Below, piece after piece: positions 1 to 6,854 of a stretch of DNA of 25,969 nt (position 1 is its first letter; every line of letters begins with the position of its first letter). The notes below the pieces were generated by a model, which ran no database searches, was not told where the DNA came from, and worked only from the letters and a program-made list of their open reading frames with translations. Source of the DNA: Athalassotoga sp049965695 (GTDB taxonomy: Bacteria > Thermotogota > Thermotogae > Mesoaciditogales > Mesoaciditogaceae); assembly GCF_049965695.1 (NCBI RefSeq), contig NZ_JBMFWB010000025.1:1-25969 (forward strand). Reading direction: 5' to 3'. A program made the position numbers and the translations under genes.

Positions 1-63
1 CCATGTCCCAAATCCCAATTCGCTTATCTTCAATCCCCATTTTCCTACTTTTCTGTATTCCAT
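1..63 (-). CDS. aldo/keto reductase, N-terminal fragment (runs off left edge)
   Basis: Only the first 21 codons are inside the window. They begin with ATG at 63 and read MEYRKVGKWGLKISELGFGT plus W, which is the typical first beta-strand of aldo/keto reductases of the potassium-channel-beta-like group. The ribosome site AAAGGAGT (71-78 on the complement) overlaps the stop codon of the upstream reductase, so the two genes are probably translationally coupled. It is the fourth gene of the LacI-led operon. Substrate is unknown and the catalytic residues lie outside the window. Confidence 0.8.
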   Translation of the reverse strand, partial: MEYRKVGKWGLKISELGFGTW

Positions 64-77
64 TTCGATCACTCCTT

Positions 78-1070
78 TCATATCACAAAAGACGTATTCT
101 CACTTTGCCACAAAGATGTGCCCGGAGGAATGAGTTCGTCTATTCTGTTTTTAAATTCTTCCGGCACTTTTAAATCTATCGTTTTAAGATATTCATTCAA
201 ATGTTCAATCGTTTTTGGCCCTATTATCGGAGCGGTTATGACAGGATTCGACATAACCCACGCAAGAGAAAGCGAAGCCATCGAAGCATTTAATTTTTTG
301 GCATACTTTTCTATCTCTTCTATGATGTCAAAACGCTGATCGGCACTTTTAGCCTCGATGATCATATCTTTCCATTCGGGGTGTTTTGCGGCCCTGCTAT
401 CTTCCGGAGCGGGTTTCCCCCTTCTGTACCTTCCGGCAAGCCATCCTCCGGCCAAAGGGCTCCATGAAACGACTCCAAGACCGAAATGTTCACACATCGG
501 AAGAATCCTGTTCTCGATCTGCCTTTCTATTATGCTGTAAGGTGGCTGTTCCGCGCAGAATTTAACCATGTTTTTTCTATCGCTGATCCACAAAGATTCA
601 ACTATCTGCCATGCCGGAAAGGTCGATGTACCCACAAAACGCACATATCCCTTTTGAACAAGGTAATCGAGTGCTTCAAGAGTTTCTTCTATGGGTGTGG
701 AAGGATCCGGTCTGTGAATCCAGTAAAGATCTATGTAATCCGTTTGAAGCCGTCTTAGGCTGTTTTCAACTTCTTTCAAGATATGTTTTTTACCGTTTCC
801 ACCGTCGTTGGGACCCGCTCCCATCTTCCCGTGAACCTTCGTGGCAAGTACCACCGAATCTCTTCTGCCCTTTAGAGCCTTCCCGACGATCTCTTCCGAT
901 GCTCCATGATTGTAAACGTTCGCCGTATCTATGAAATTTCCGCCCTCATTTACGAATTTATCTATAATTTGAATTGATGTTTTTTCATCCGTCGGATTAC
1001 CGAAATTCATAGTCCCAAGACAAAGTTCTGATACTTTAAGCCCTGTCTTTCCAAGATTTTTGTAATTCAT
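78..1070 (-). CDS. aldo/keto reductase (NADPH-type oxidoreductase)
   Basis: A 330-residue member of the aldo/keto reductase superfamily, a cytosolic TIM-barrel enzyme that reduces carbonyls with NAD(P)H. The catalytic tetrad is complete: D48 (in NFIDTANVY), Y53, K78 (in LATKVHG) and H119 (in DLYWIHRP). The late ENSLRRLQTDYIDLYWIH segment and the C-terminal IIGPKTIEHLNEYL cofactor-binding stretch are both present, and the length is normal. It starts with ATG 11 bp after the preceding reductase and ends 14 bp before the next, so it is an internal operon gene. The LacI-type regulator at the head of the operon suggests a sugar- or sugar-derivative substrate, which is inference; the substrate cannot be read from sequence. 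Confidence 0.93.
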   Translation of the reverse strand: MNYKNLGKTGLKVSELCLGTMNFGNPTDEKTSIQIIDKFVNEGGNFIDTANVYNHGASEEIVGKALKGRRDSVVLATKVHGKMGAGPNDGGNGKKHILKEVENSLRRLQTDYIDLYWIHRPDPSTPIEETLEALDYLVQKGYVRFVGTSTFPAWQIVESLWISDRKNMVKFCAEQPPYSIIERQIENRILPMCEHFGLGVVSWSPLAGGWLAGRYRRGKPAPEDSRAAKHPEWKDMIIEAKSADQRFDIIEEIEKYAKKLNASMASLSLAWVMSNPVITAPIIGPKTIEHLNEYLKTIDLKVPEEFKNRIDELIPPGTSLWQSENTSFVI

Positions 1071-1081
1071 ACCGAACCTCC

Positions 1082-2194
1082 TTAAAAGATTTCACCGTTT
1101 CCAAGTTTGAAATCGACGAGTTTCAATTTTTCTACGATTGAAAGATCGTACGGACATCTTTCTTCGCATATCCCGCAATTTGTACAATTTTTATAAGTTT
1201 TGTCAAGTTTTTTGTATGCATCCTTTGCTTCATTTTGATTGCCAAACCAAAAAGCAAGTCTTTCACGCAGCGCGTAATCGGGAGCATCGTGTGGTTTGTA
1301 ATCTCTCATTTGCCTATCATACCATCCTTCGTACTTGAAGATCGTCGGTATATCTATATTTTCGGGACACGGCAGGCATTTGTTGCAAAGACGGCACACG
1401 TAATTCCCAAGTTCCGGTGCCCGGTAGTACAAATTATCGATCGATTTCTGCATCATGGGTTTAAAATTATTGGCTATCGATAGATCTTTTAACAGCATCT
1501 CTTCAGAATTTGTGCCTACAACCATCACATCTATATCCTGCGTGAGTGCATATCTAAGCGCATCTTCCGTTGATCTGTAAAGGTAACCGTCCGCAAAAGC
1601 CTTCATGCCTACAACTCCCATTTTTTTCGATCTTGCATACGGTAGCAAGACATCAAAGGTGGACGGAAAATTAAATTTATCGTAGTAATTGAATTGCGTC
1701 ATGACAAGATCAAGATCCTGAGACTTCAACAATTTAAGGGCATAATCGGGCAGGCCGTGAAAGGATACGCCTATTGCCCTTACAAGGCCTTGCTTTTTTG
1801 CCTCAAGCGCGTAATCAAGCGCTGAAGGCCTTGCAAAAAGTGCGTCTACATCTTTTTGACTTGTAACATGATGCAGAAAAAGGATGTCAAGATGATCCGT
1901 TTTGAGATTTTTAAGGGTTCTCTCGATAAAATGTTTTGCCCCATCAAAATCCCTTGCATGACATTTGCTTGTGAGAATAACCTTATCTCTTCTTCCGTTT
2001 AAAGCGTAAGCCATCTTTTGTTCAGACTCTCCATCGCCGTATTCAGCCGCCGTTTCAACGTAATTTCCGCCGTTTTCAAGATAAATGTCCATGAGTTTTG
2101 AGACGAGTTCTTTTGAAATTTCAAGCATATGGAATCCGCCCAGGCCAAGAACTGATACTTCCCATCCGGTCTTACCAAGTTTTCTTTTTTCCAT
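1082..2194 (-). CDS. aldo/keto reductase with C-terminal [4Fe-4S] ferredoxin-like domain
   Basis: A 370-residue fusion. Residues 1-245 form an aldo/keto reductase barrel; residues 262-350 carry two cysteine clusters, C267-C270-C273-C276 (CRLCNKCLPCP) and C337-C340-C343-C347 (CTNCGICEERCP), the second being a textbook [4Fe-4S] ligand pattern. Such reductase-ferredoxin fusions form a known family and probably pass electrons between a ferredoxin partner and the substrate site. Tetrad positions are Y52, K77 and H108, but the usual Asp is Glu at position 47 (NYVETAAEY). The start at 2194 has a GAGGTGA ribosome site. It follows lacI by 11 bp and precedes the next reductase by 11 bp. Its substrate is unknown. 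Confidence 0.92.
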   Translation of the reverse strand: MEKRKLGKTGWEVSVLGLGGFHMLEISKELVSKLMDIYLENGGNYVETAAEYGDGESEQKMAYALNGRRDKVILTSKCHARDFDGAKHFIERTLKNLKTDHLDILFLHHVTSQKDVDALFARPSALDYALEAKKQGLVRAIGVSFHGLPDYALKLLKSQDLDLVMTQFNYYDKFNFPSTFDVLLPYARSKKMGVVGMKAFADGYLYRSTEDALRYALTQDIDVMVVGTNSEEMLLKDLSIANNFKPMMQKSIDNLYYRAPELGNYVCRLCNKCLPCPENIDIPTIFKYEGWYDRQMRDYKPHDAPDYALRERLAFWFGNQNEAKDAYKKLDKTYKNCTNCGICEERCPYDLSIVEKLKLVDFKLGNGEIF

Positions 2195-2205
2195 ACCATA
2201 TCACC

Positions 2206-3186
2206 TCACAATTTTTTCAAACTCGAACCTCTTACGACAAGCGACGGAGAAAAAAGATATTTTTTTGGCGTATCTTTTTTTTCTATCATCGCAAGTAACA
2301 TCTTAACGGCAGCCTTTCCCATCTCTTCTACAGGCTGATGAACAGATGTCAAAGGCGGCACAAGTACTTCACACAAATTGACATCGTCAAATCCAACCAT
2401 CTTAACGTCTGCTGGTATTGAAAATCCAAGTTCTTTTAAACCCTTCATCACTCCTACGGCAACAAGATCGTTCATGCAAAAGACGCCATCATATTTTTCA
2501 GATGAAAATATTTTTTTTGCCTGTTCGTAACCTGAATCTTGATCGTAACCTGTGAGAATGGTTGTCGGGATAAGATTGGATTCGATCATGGCCTTTTCAT
2601 ATCCTAACCTTCTTTGAAAAGAAACATCAAGATCCGGAAAGCCACCGAAATGCAAAATGCGAGAGCAACCATTTTCAATCAGATGTTTTGTCGCCATGTA
2701 TGAGCCATGAAAATTATCAAGCGCTATAGTTCCGACATTGGACAAATCGTATTCTTTATCGAAAACAACGGTTGGAATGAATTTTGAAATTTCTAAAATG
2801 AAATCATCATCCACGTGCGAATTCCCAAAAATTATTCCCTTCGCGCCGTTATCCCTCAGCGCAAGTGAGAGTTCTTTTTCTCTTTCGCCATTTCTAAAGG
2901 AGTCCATGAGAATAAGCAAGGCATGGTTCCCAAGTTCGGATTCTATACCCTTCGCAAGTTCCGAAAAAAACGGATTCGTTATGTCCGGTACGACAAGACC
3001 GACGCTTATTATTCCACCTTTGACCATGCATTTCGCATGGTAATCGGGAATATAGTGAAGATCTTTGATGATCCTCAGTATCTCAGACCTTTTTTCATCG
3101 CTGACTCTGCCTTTACCGCTTAAAACTCTTGATACCGTTGAGACGGAGACGTCAGAAATTTTTGCGATGTCACGCATCGTCGTCAT
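2206..3186 (-). CDS. LacI/GalR-family transcriptional regulator
   Basis: A 326-residue repressor-type regulator. Residues 4-25 form the LacI helix-turn-helix (RDIAKISDVSVSTVSRVLSG), followed by the hinge helix region and a periplasmic-binding-protein-like ligand domain from about residue 60 (ISVGLVVPDITNPFFSELAK). The C-terminal MVGFDDVNLCEVLVPPLTSV is the usual family signature. The chosen start has AGGGGG 5 nt upstream; a second in-frame ATG lies three codons later. It heads the operon of aldo/keto reductases. A 16 bp near-palindrome with a central CG lies just upstream over the predicted transcription start, which suggests autorepression. The inducer is probably a sugar by family precedent, but this is not visible here. 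Confidence 0.93.
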   Translation of the reverse strand: MTTMRDIAKISDVSVSTVSRVLSGKGRVSDEKRSEILRIIKDLHYIPDYHAKCMVKGGIISVGLVVPDITNPFFSELAKGIESELGNHALLILMDSFRNGEREKELSLALRDNGAKGIIFGNSHVDDDFILEISKFIPTVVFDKEYDLSNVGTIALDNFHGSYMATKHLIENGCSRILHFGGFPDLDVSFQRRLGYEKAMIESNLIPTTILTGYDQDSGYEQAKKIFSSEKYDGVFCMNDLVAVGVMKGLKELGFSIPADVKMVGFDDVNLCEVLVPPLTSVHQPVEEMGKAAVKMLLAMIEKKDTPKKYLFSPSLVVRGSSLKKL

Positions 3187-3197
3187 ATTTTCCCCCT

Positions 3198-3213
3198 GAG
3201 CAATCGTTTGCTC
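3198..3213. promoter_or_regulatory. putative LacI-family operator
   Basis: The sequence GAGCAATCGTTTGCTC is a 16 bp palindrome with one mismatch between arms and the central CG typical of LacI/GalR operators. It sits directly downstream of the -10 box of the lacI promoter, over the expected start point, where a bound repressor would block initiation. The binding protein is inferred to be the adjacent LacI-family product. Confidence 0.65.
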
Positions 3214-3214
3214 T

Positions 3215-3243
3215 ATTATATCACGTATAAAATTTCATGGCAA
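3215..3243 (-). promoter_or_regulatory. sigma-70-type promoter of the lacI-reductase operon
   Basis: On the minus strand TTGCCA (3238-3243) and TATAAT (3215-3220) are separated by 17 bp. The -10 box is perfect and the -35 box differs from consensus at two positions. Transcription would begin near 3208, inside the palindromic operator. Confidence 0.75.
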
Positions 3244-3268
3244 GGAATGACATACAGTGGAGCCATGA

Positions 3269-3364
3269 TATACTGAGTTCACTTTAAAAGACAAATGCTT
3301 ATTTAGTGTAAGCGGAGGGTACCTGCCGGAGCGATGATTCGGAATTTAAAACTGGTTCAGTATA
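3269..3364. repeat. short TIR-bounded intergenic repeat, copy A (MITE-like)
   Basis: A 96 bp segment starts with TATACTGA and ends with the inverse TCAGTATA; six mismatched positions separate this from a second matching block TTTAAA. Its right half (CCTGCCGGAGCGATGATTCGG onward through the TTTAAAACTGGTTCAGTATA end) matches the right end of the element at 13238-13473. Ends of the form TA/TACTGA..TCAGTA/TA would fit a TA target duplication, as in IS630/mariner-type MITEs. No coding capacity. It fills the gap between lacI and the end of the DUF89 gene. Confidence 0.65.
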
Positions 3365-3366
3365 CC

Positions 3367-4224
3367 TTAATTTTGCGATTGTTTTAAAACTATATCTCCG
3401 AGATTAACCCCAAGAATTTCTGATATAACAGGGCATTTTGATTCAAGAAGAAAGAAAAGTCTTTCGTCTTTTACCTCATCAAGGCCTTCAAAGTTTCCCT
3501 GACCTTTTGCCACTATGACATCGGACTCTTTCCAAAAATCCAAAAATTCTTTTGATGCGATCTCGATCGTCATGCCTGCCATGTTGCTTCCGGATTCAAT
3601 TATCTCTTCAGGGGTAAATCCCACTTCAATGGCTTCCTTGAGTGTGACATCGTTTATTATCGGCTCACTTCTAACGGCAACTTTAACGTTCAAATCGTAT
3701 CTTTTTTTTATCTCTTCGATAAAACTTTTATCAAAAACAACTTCTCCGGTGTTATCAAGGATGTAAAGCAATTGATGTGCTTTTGCGAGTTTGTTCGTGA
3801 GCAAATCAAAATCATCGATGGCAAGCGTTTTCGATTTTATGAGATTCACAAACTCAGAATCAATCACCACATCTTTCACGCCAAAGTCCAAATGATTTCC
3901 CAAAATAGCCGCGATTGCAAAAGCCTTTAGCGGATTTATCGAAGAATTTGCGTAAACTTTTATTTCAGGCAAAACCGCTTCGGCCTTTTGATTCAAAATC
4001 AACTTTCTCTCTTTGTAAAGATCCACAACTCCGGTTTCAATTCTTACCGTATCATTCGTGATCTTGGAAAGTTCTATCGGTTTCATTCCGTATTGCGCTT
4101 TTTCAAGAGATCGAGAGACCTCTTTCATGACTTCAAACTTTGCCTTCTCATCCCCATCCCATTCGTAAAGATTTCTTTCTGCCTGGGCTACAACGCAGGC
4201 AAAGCATGTTTTTGTCGCTTTCAA
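3367..4224 (-). CDS. DUF89/ARMT1-like protein, probable metal-dependent phosphatase
   Basis: A 285-residue protein of the DUF89 family, members of which are metal-dependent phosphatases acting on reactive phosphometabolites. The N-terminus has the prokaryotic family CxxC (C7, C10 in KTCFACVV), followed by a helical domain. Metal-site candidates are D157-N158 (ILDNTGEVVFD) and N191-D192 (SEPIINDVT), with K240 in VAKGQGNFE. The start is TTG at 4224 behind AAGGAG; ATG starts are absent near the N-terminus. It is the last gene of the RNase G operon, 12 bp after the metalloprotease gene. The physiological substrate is unknown; damage-control hydrolysis of a sugar or nucleotide phosphate is the family-based guess. 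Confidence 0.85.
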   Translation of the reverse strand: MKATKTCFACVVAQAERNLYEWDGDEKAKFEVMKEVSRSLEKAQYGMKPIELSKITNDTVRIETGVVDLYKERKLILNQKAEAVLPEIKVYANSSINPLKAFAIAAILGNHLDFGVKDVVIDSEFVNLIKSKTLAIDDFDLLTNKLAKAHQLLYILDNTGEVVFDKSFIEEIKKRYDLNVKVAVRSEPIINDVTLKEAIEVGFTPEEIIESGSNMAGMTIEIASKEFLDFWKESDVIVAKGQGNFEGLDEVKDERLFFLLESKCPVISEILGVNLGDIVLKQSQN

Positions 4225-4236
4225 ATTTACGTCTCC

Positions 4237-6840
4237 TTAGAGTCCAAGGTTTATTCCGTATTCGAATTTACCCTCTTTGAAATTGTAATAACCGTACATT
4301 TTCAGCGGAAGTGTTTGATTGAAAATGGAATCAATTCCAAGCGTTGCACTTAAGCCGGCGCAAATTCCGTTAGAAAGATCGTACGAAGAAAATTGTGAAA
4401 AATCTACATACCTTAGCCCCGCCGTACCGGTCACATCGTAAAGATTTAGATACAATCTTTGAAGGGTCATCGATTGTGAAATCAAAAGATCCGAGTTCGA
4501 TGCCGTAAGGCCGAGATTGACAACCGTACCTATGAACGGGAAAGATGTGCCCGTTTTAACGGTGTATCCGTTTGGAATCAAAGTTTGACCTGAAAATCCT
4601 AAATTCCAGTTAAGATAAAAAGGAATTACCATCGCGGAATTGTCCGGAATAGATGAAGGTGACCAATAAAAAGCGCCCAACATGTTTATCCCGCTTGACA
4701 AAGATTGCGTTGCCGCCACGGTATATGAAACAGAGGGGTAAAAGAGAAAATCTTTGTTAAAGATCAAACCAGTTAACGGTACTCCGAGATTGGCGGAAAA
4801 AGAGACCATTTGCGGAGAAAGAGAAAATCCCGCTTCAAGCGCGATTTTACCGTAATGCGCAAGGCCTATACTTAAGTAATCGTAAGTTGCCGAAGTAGAA
4901 ATATTTCCGCCCGCGTAAACGGTGTTTTGCCCAAGTGTGTCTCTTAAAAGTGCGAAACCTCCCATCGAGTAAACAAGAGAAGTACCATCTAACGTAAGAG
5001 TCGGTACCATTCCGAAGGCCAGCGTTTTAAGATCATTTGTGTAAGGCTTCGAGATATTTTGAATGGAAGAGGAAACGCTCATAAGGTTTACGGATGGGTC
5101 AACCATGACCTGTTCAAAAGTGAAAATTCCGTTGATGGGGACAAGTCTGTCCTTCCATCCGTCTATCACGAAAAGGTTATATCCGTTTGTCGTGTAACCG
5201 GCGTAAAATAATCTATTTCCAACAATTTGAGGTGCAAATGCTCCACCGACGACATTCGTTATCCTGTAAAATTGACCATTTTGAAAGTTCAAAGCGTAAA
5301 GGTTAAAAATACCGTTCGCATCAGGTTCGGCAGATGAGAAAATAATGTAATTTCCATTCTGTGAAAAGGCAAGGTCGCGCATGAGATAGTTTCCTGACAC
5401 TATTTTGTAAACATTGCCTCCATCTATTTCATATATCTCTTCTTTTCCGTCGTATGAGGCCGAAAAATATATTTTACCTCCAAAGGCATTTATGGACGTT
5501 ATGACCATGTAAGTCGGACCAAGCGCGGTGTTTATCAAACCGCTTTTGTAATTCAAAATCTTTATAGAGTACAAACCTCCGTTTTCATTCACGTAGGCAA
5601 TTTGATCGTTTGAAAGCCATGTAGTCATCAAAACACCGTTGATCGATGTGTCCGAGACGTTACCGTTGATCGCAAGGAAAAGTCGATCGTAATCAAAATT
5701 GCCTCCGTTTTGCGGCACTATCCTTGTGAAAGCCACGTTGTTGCCATCCGGAGAAACAGACAAAGATTGCACGTAACCGTTATCGTAAACAAAACCGCCG
5801 ACATCGTAAAAGTTTTTACTGCTCATATCAAGTGTGTTCATGACCATTATCGACGGAACCGACGAAGCGTTTTCCGAATAGTAGTAAAGTTTTCCGCCAT
5901 TGCTTCCATTGACAAGACCTGTCCATCTGCCCGAGTGCGTTAATTGGATGCCTTCAAAAACATTGCCAACTTTTGCAACCGCGCTGTTGACATTTTGTTT
6001 TTCACTTGATATCCAGCCCGAAATTATATCCGAAAAATTCTTCTTTAGGGTTTTTGAAATCGCGGAAGGTATGCCATCGTTAGGATCTTTGGAAAAGTTC
6101 GAAACTATATTTTGAATCGACGTGGCGCCGTAAGTTTGGGCAATATACCTTATGAAACTGCCTCCCATGAGGTAAGGAGATCCAGCCGGATCCCATCCAT
6201 CACTTCCGTAATTTATCGAACCTCCAAGACCGTTAAATCTTCCGGCAAGCACGTATTCCCTCAGATACATTTCAAACATGGGATCGTTTAATCTGCCTCT
6301 GCCATCGTTAAAAATCGTTTCCGTGTATTCGGCAAGTCCTTCCTGAAAATAGGCAGGTATCATGAGGGCATTAAAGGCCGTCGATAACGGGGCACCGTAA
6401 GTTCTTAAAAAATCAGGGCCGCCTTTTTGGGTAAGCAATATATGGGTAAGTTCATGCGTGAAGACGAACTTCACCCAGGGGCTTACGCTCGGCGAAAAGT
6501 ATCGATCCGCAGATGAATTTAAAAAGATGAAGATCACGTTATCAACGGGATCTGTAACGGAATTAACAACATCGGTATCATTTTCAAAAACAACGGTCAG
6601 TTTTGATGAGGGTTGTATTCCATAAAAATTCGTCATCTCCGTGTAAACCTCATCTGCGTATTTGAGAAATTCATTTACGGCGTACTCACATCCCGGCTGA
6701 TAAACAACGTTCAAATAAGGAGTTGAGATGACTTCATAAGATGAATATGGATTCGAATAAATCGGCAAAAAAGGATTCATCGCTCCGAAGACTATCACAG
6801 GAACAACAAGTAAACCCAAAAGCCATCCCAAATTTTTCAA
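4237..6840 (-). CDS. secreted gluzincin-type metalloprotease with beta-propeller and predicted outer-membrane beta-barrel
   Basis: An 867-residue exported protein. Residues 1-20 are a signal peptide ending in VFGA. Residues 40-285 form a peptidase-MA-like domain with the zinc motif H129-E130-L-T-H133 and a downstream EGLAEYTE whose E167 (or E171) is the likely third ligand. Residues 300-600 contain TolB/PD40-type propeller strands (SVSPDGNNVAFTR, AFSQNGNYIIFSS). Residues 605-867 are alternating hydrophobic/polar strands rich in aromatics, ending in FEYGINLGL, consistent with an outer-membrane or 'toga' barrel; this last part is inference from pattern only. The start is TTG at 6840 behind AGGAGGG. 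It lies 14 bp after the GH57 gene in the RNase G operon. It could be an anchored surface protease; its target is unknown. Confidence 0.8.
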   Translation of the reverse strand: MKNLGWLLGLLVVPVIVFGAMNPFLPIYSNPYSSYEVISTPYLNVVYQPGCEYAVNEFLKYADEVYTEMTNFYGIQPSSKLTVVFENDTDVVNSVTDPVDNVIFIFLNSSADRYFSPSVSPWVKFVFTHELTHILLTQKGGPDFLRTYGAPLSTAFNALMIPAYFQEGLAEYTETIFNDGRGRLNDPMFEMYLREYVLAGRFNGLGGSINYGSDGWDPAGSPYLMGGSFIRYIAQTYGATSIQNIVSNFSKDPNDGIPSAISKTLKKNFSDIISGWISSEKQNVNSAVAKVGNVFEGIQLTHSGRWTGLVNGSNGGKLYYYSENASSVPSIMVMNTLDMSSKNFYDVGGFVYDNGYVQSLSVSPDGNNVAFTRIVPQNGGNFDYDRLFLAINGNVSDTSINGVLMTTWLSNDQIAYVNENGGLYSIKILNYKSGLINTALGPTYMVITSINAFGGKIYFSASYDGKEEIYEIDGGNVYKIVSGNYLMRDLAFSQNGNYIIFSSAEPDANGIFNLYALNFQNGQFYRITNVVGGAFAPQIVGNRLFYAGYTTNGYNLFVIDGWKDRLVPINGIFTFEQVMVDPSVNLMSVSSSIQNISKPYTNDLKTLAFGMVPTLTLDGTSLVYSMGGFALLRDTLGQNTVYAGGNISTSATYDYLSIGLAHYGKIALEAGFSLSPQMVSFSANLGVPLTGLIFNKDFLFYPSVSYTVAATQSLSSGINMLGAFYWSPSSIPDNSAMVIPFYLNWNLGFSGQTLIPNGYTVKTGTSFPFIGTVVNLGLTASNSDLLISQSMTLQRLYLNLYDVTGTAGLRYVDFSQFSSYDLSNGICAGLSATLGIDSIFNQTLPLKMYGYYNFKEGKFEYGINLGL

Positions 6841-6854
6841 TCAAATCCCTCCTT

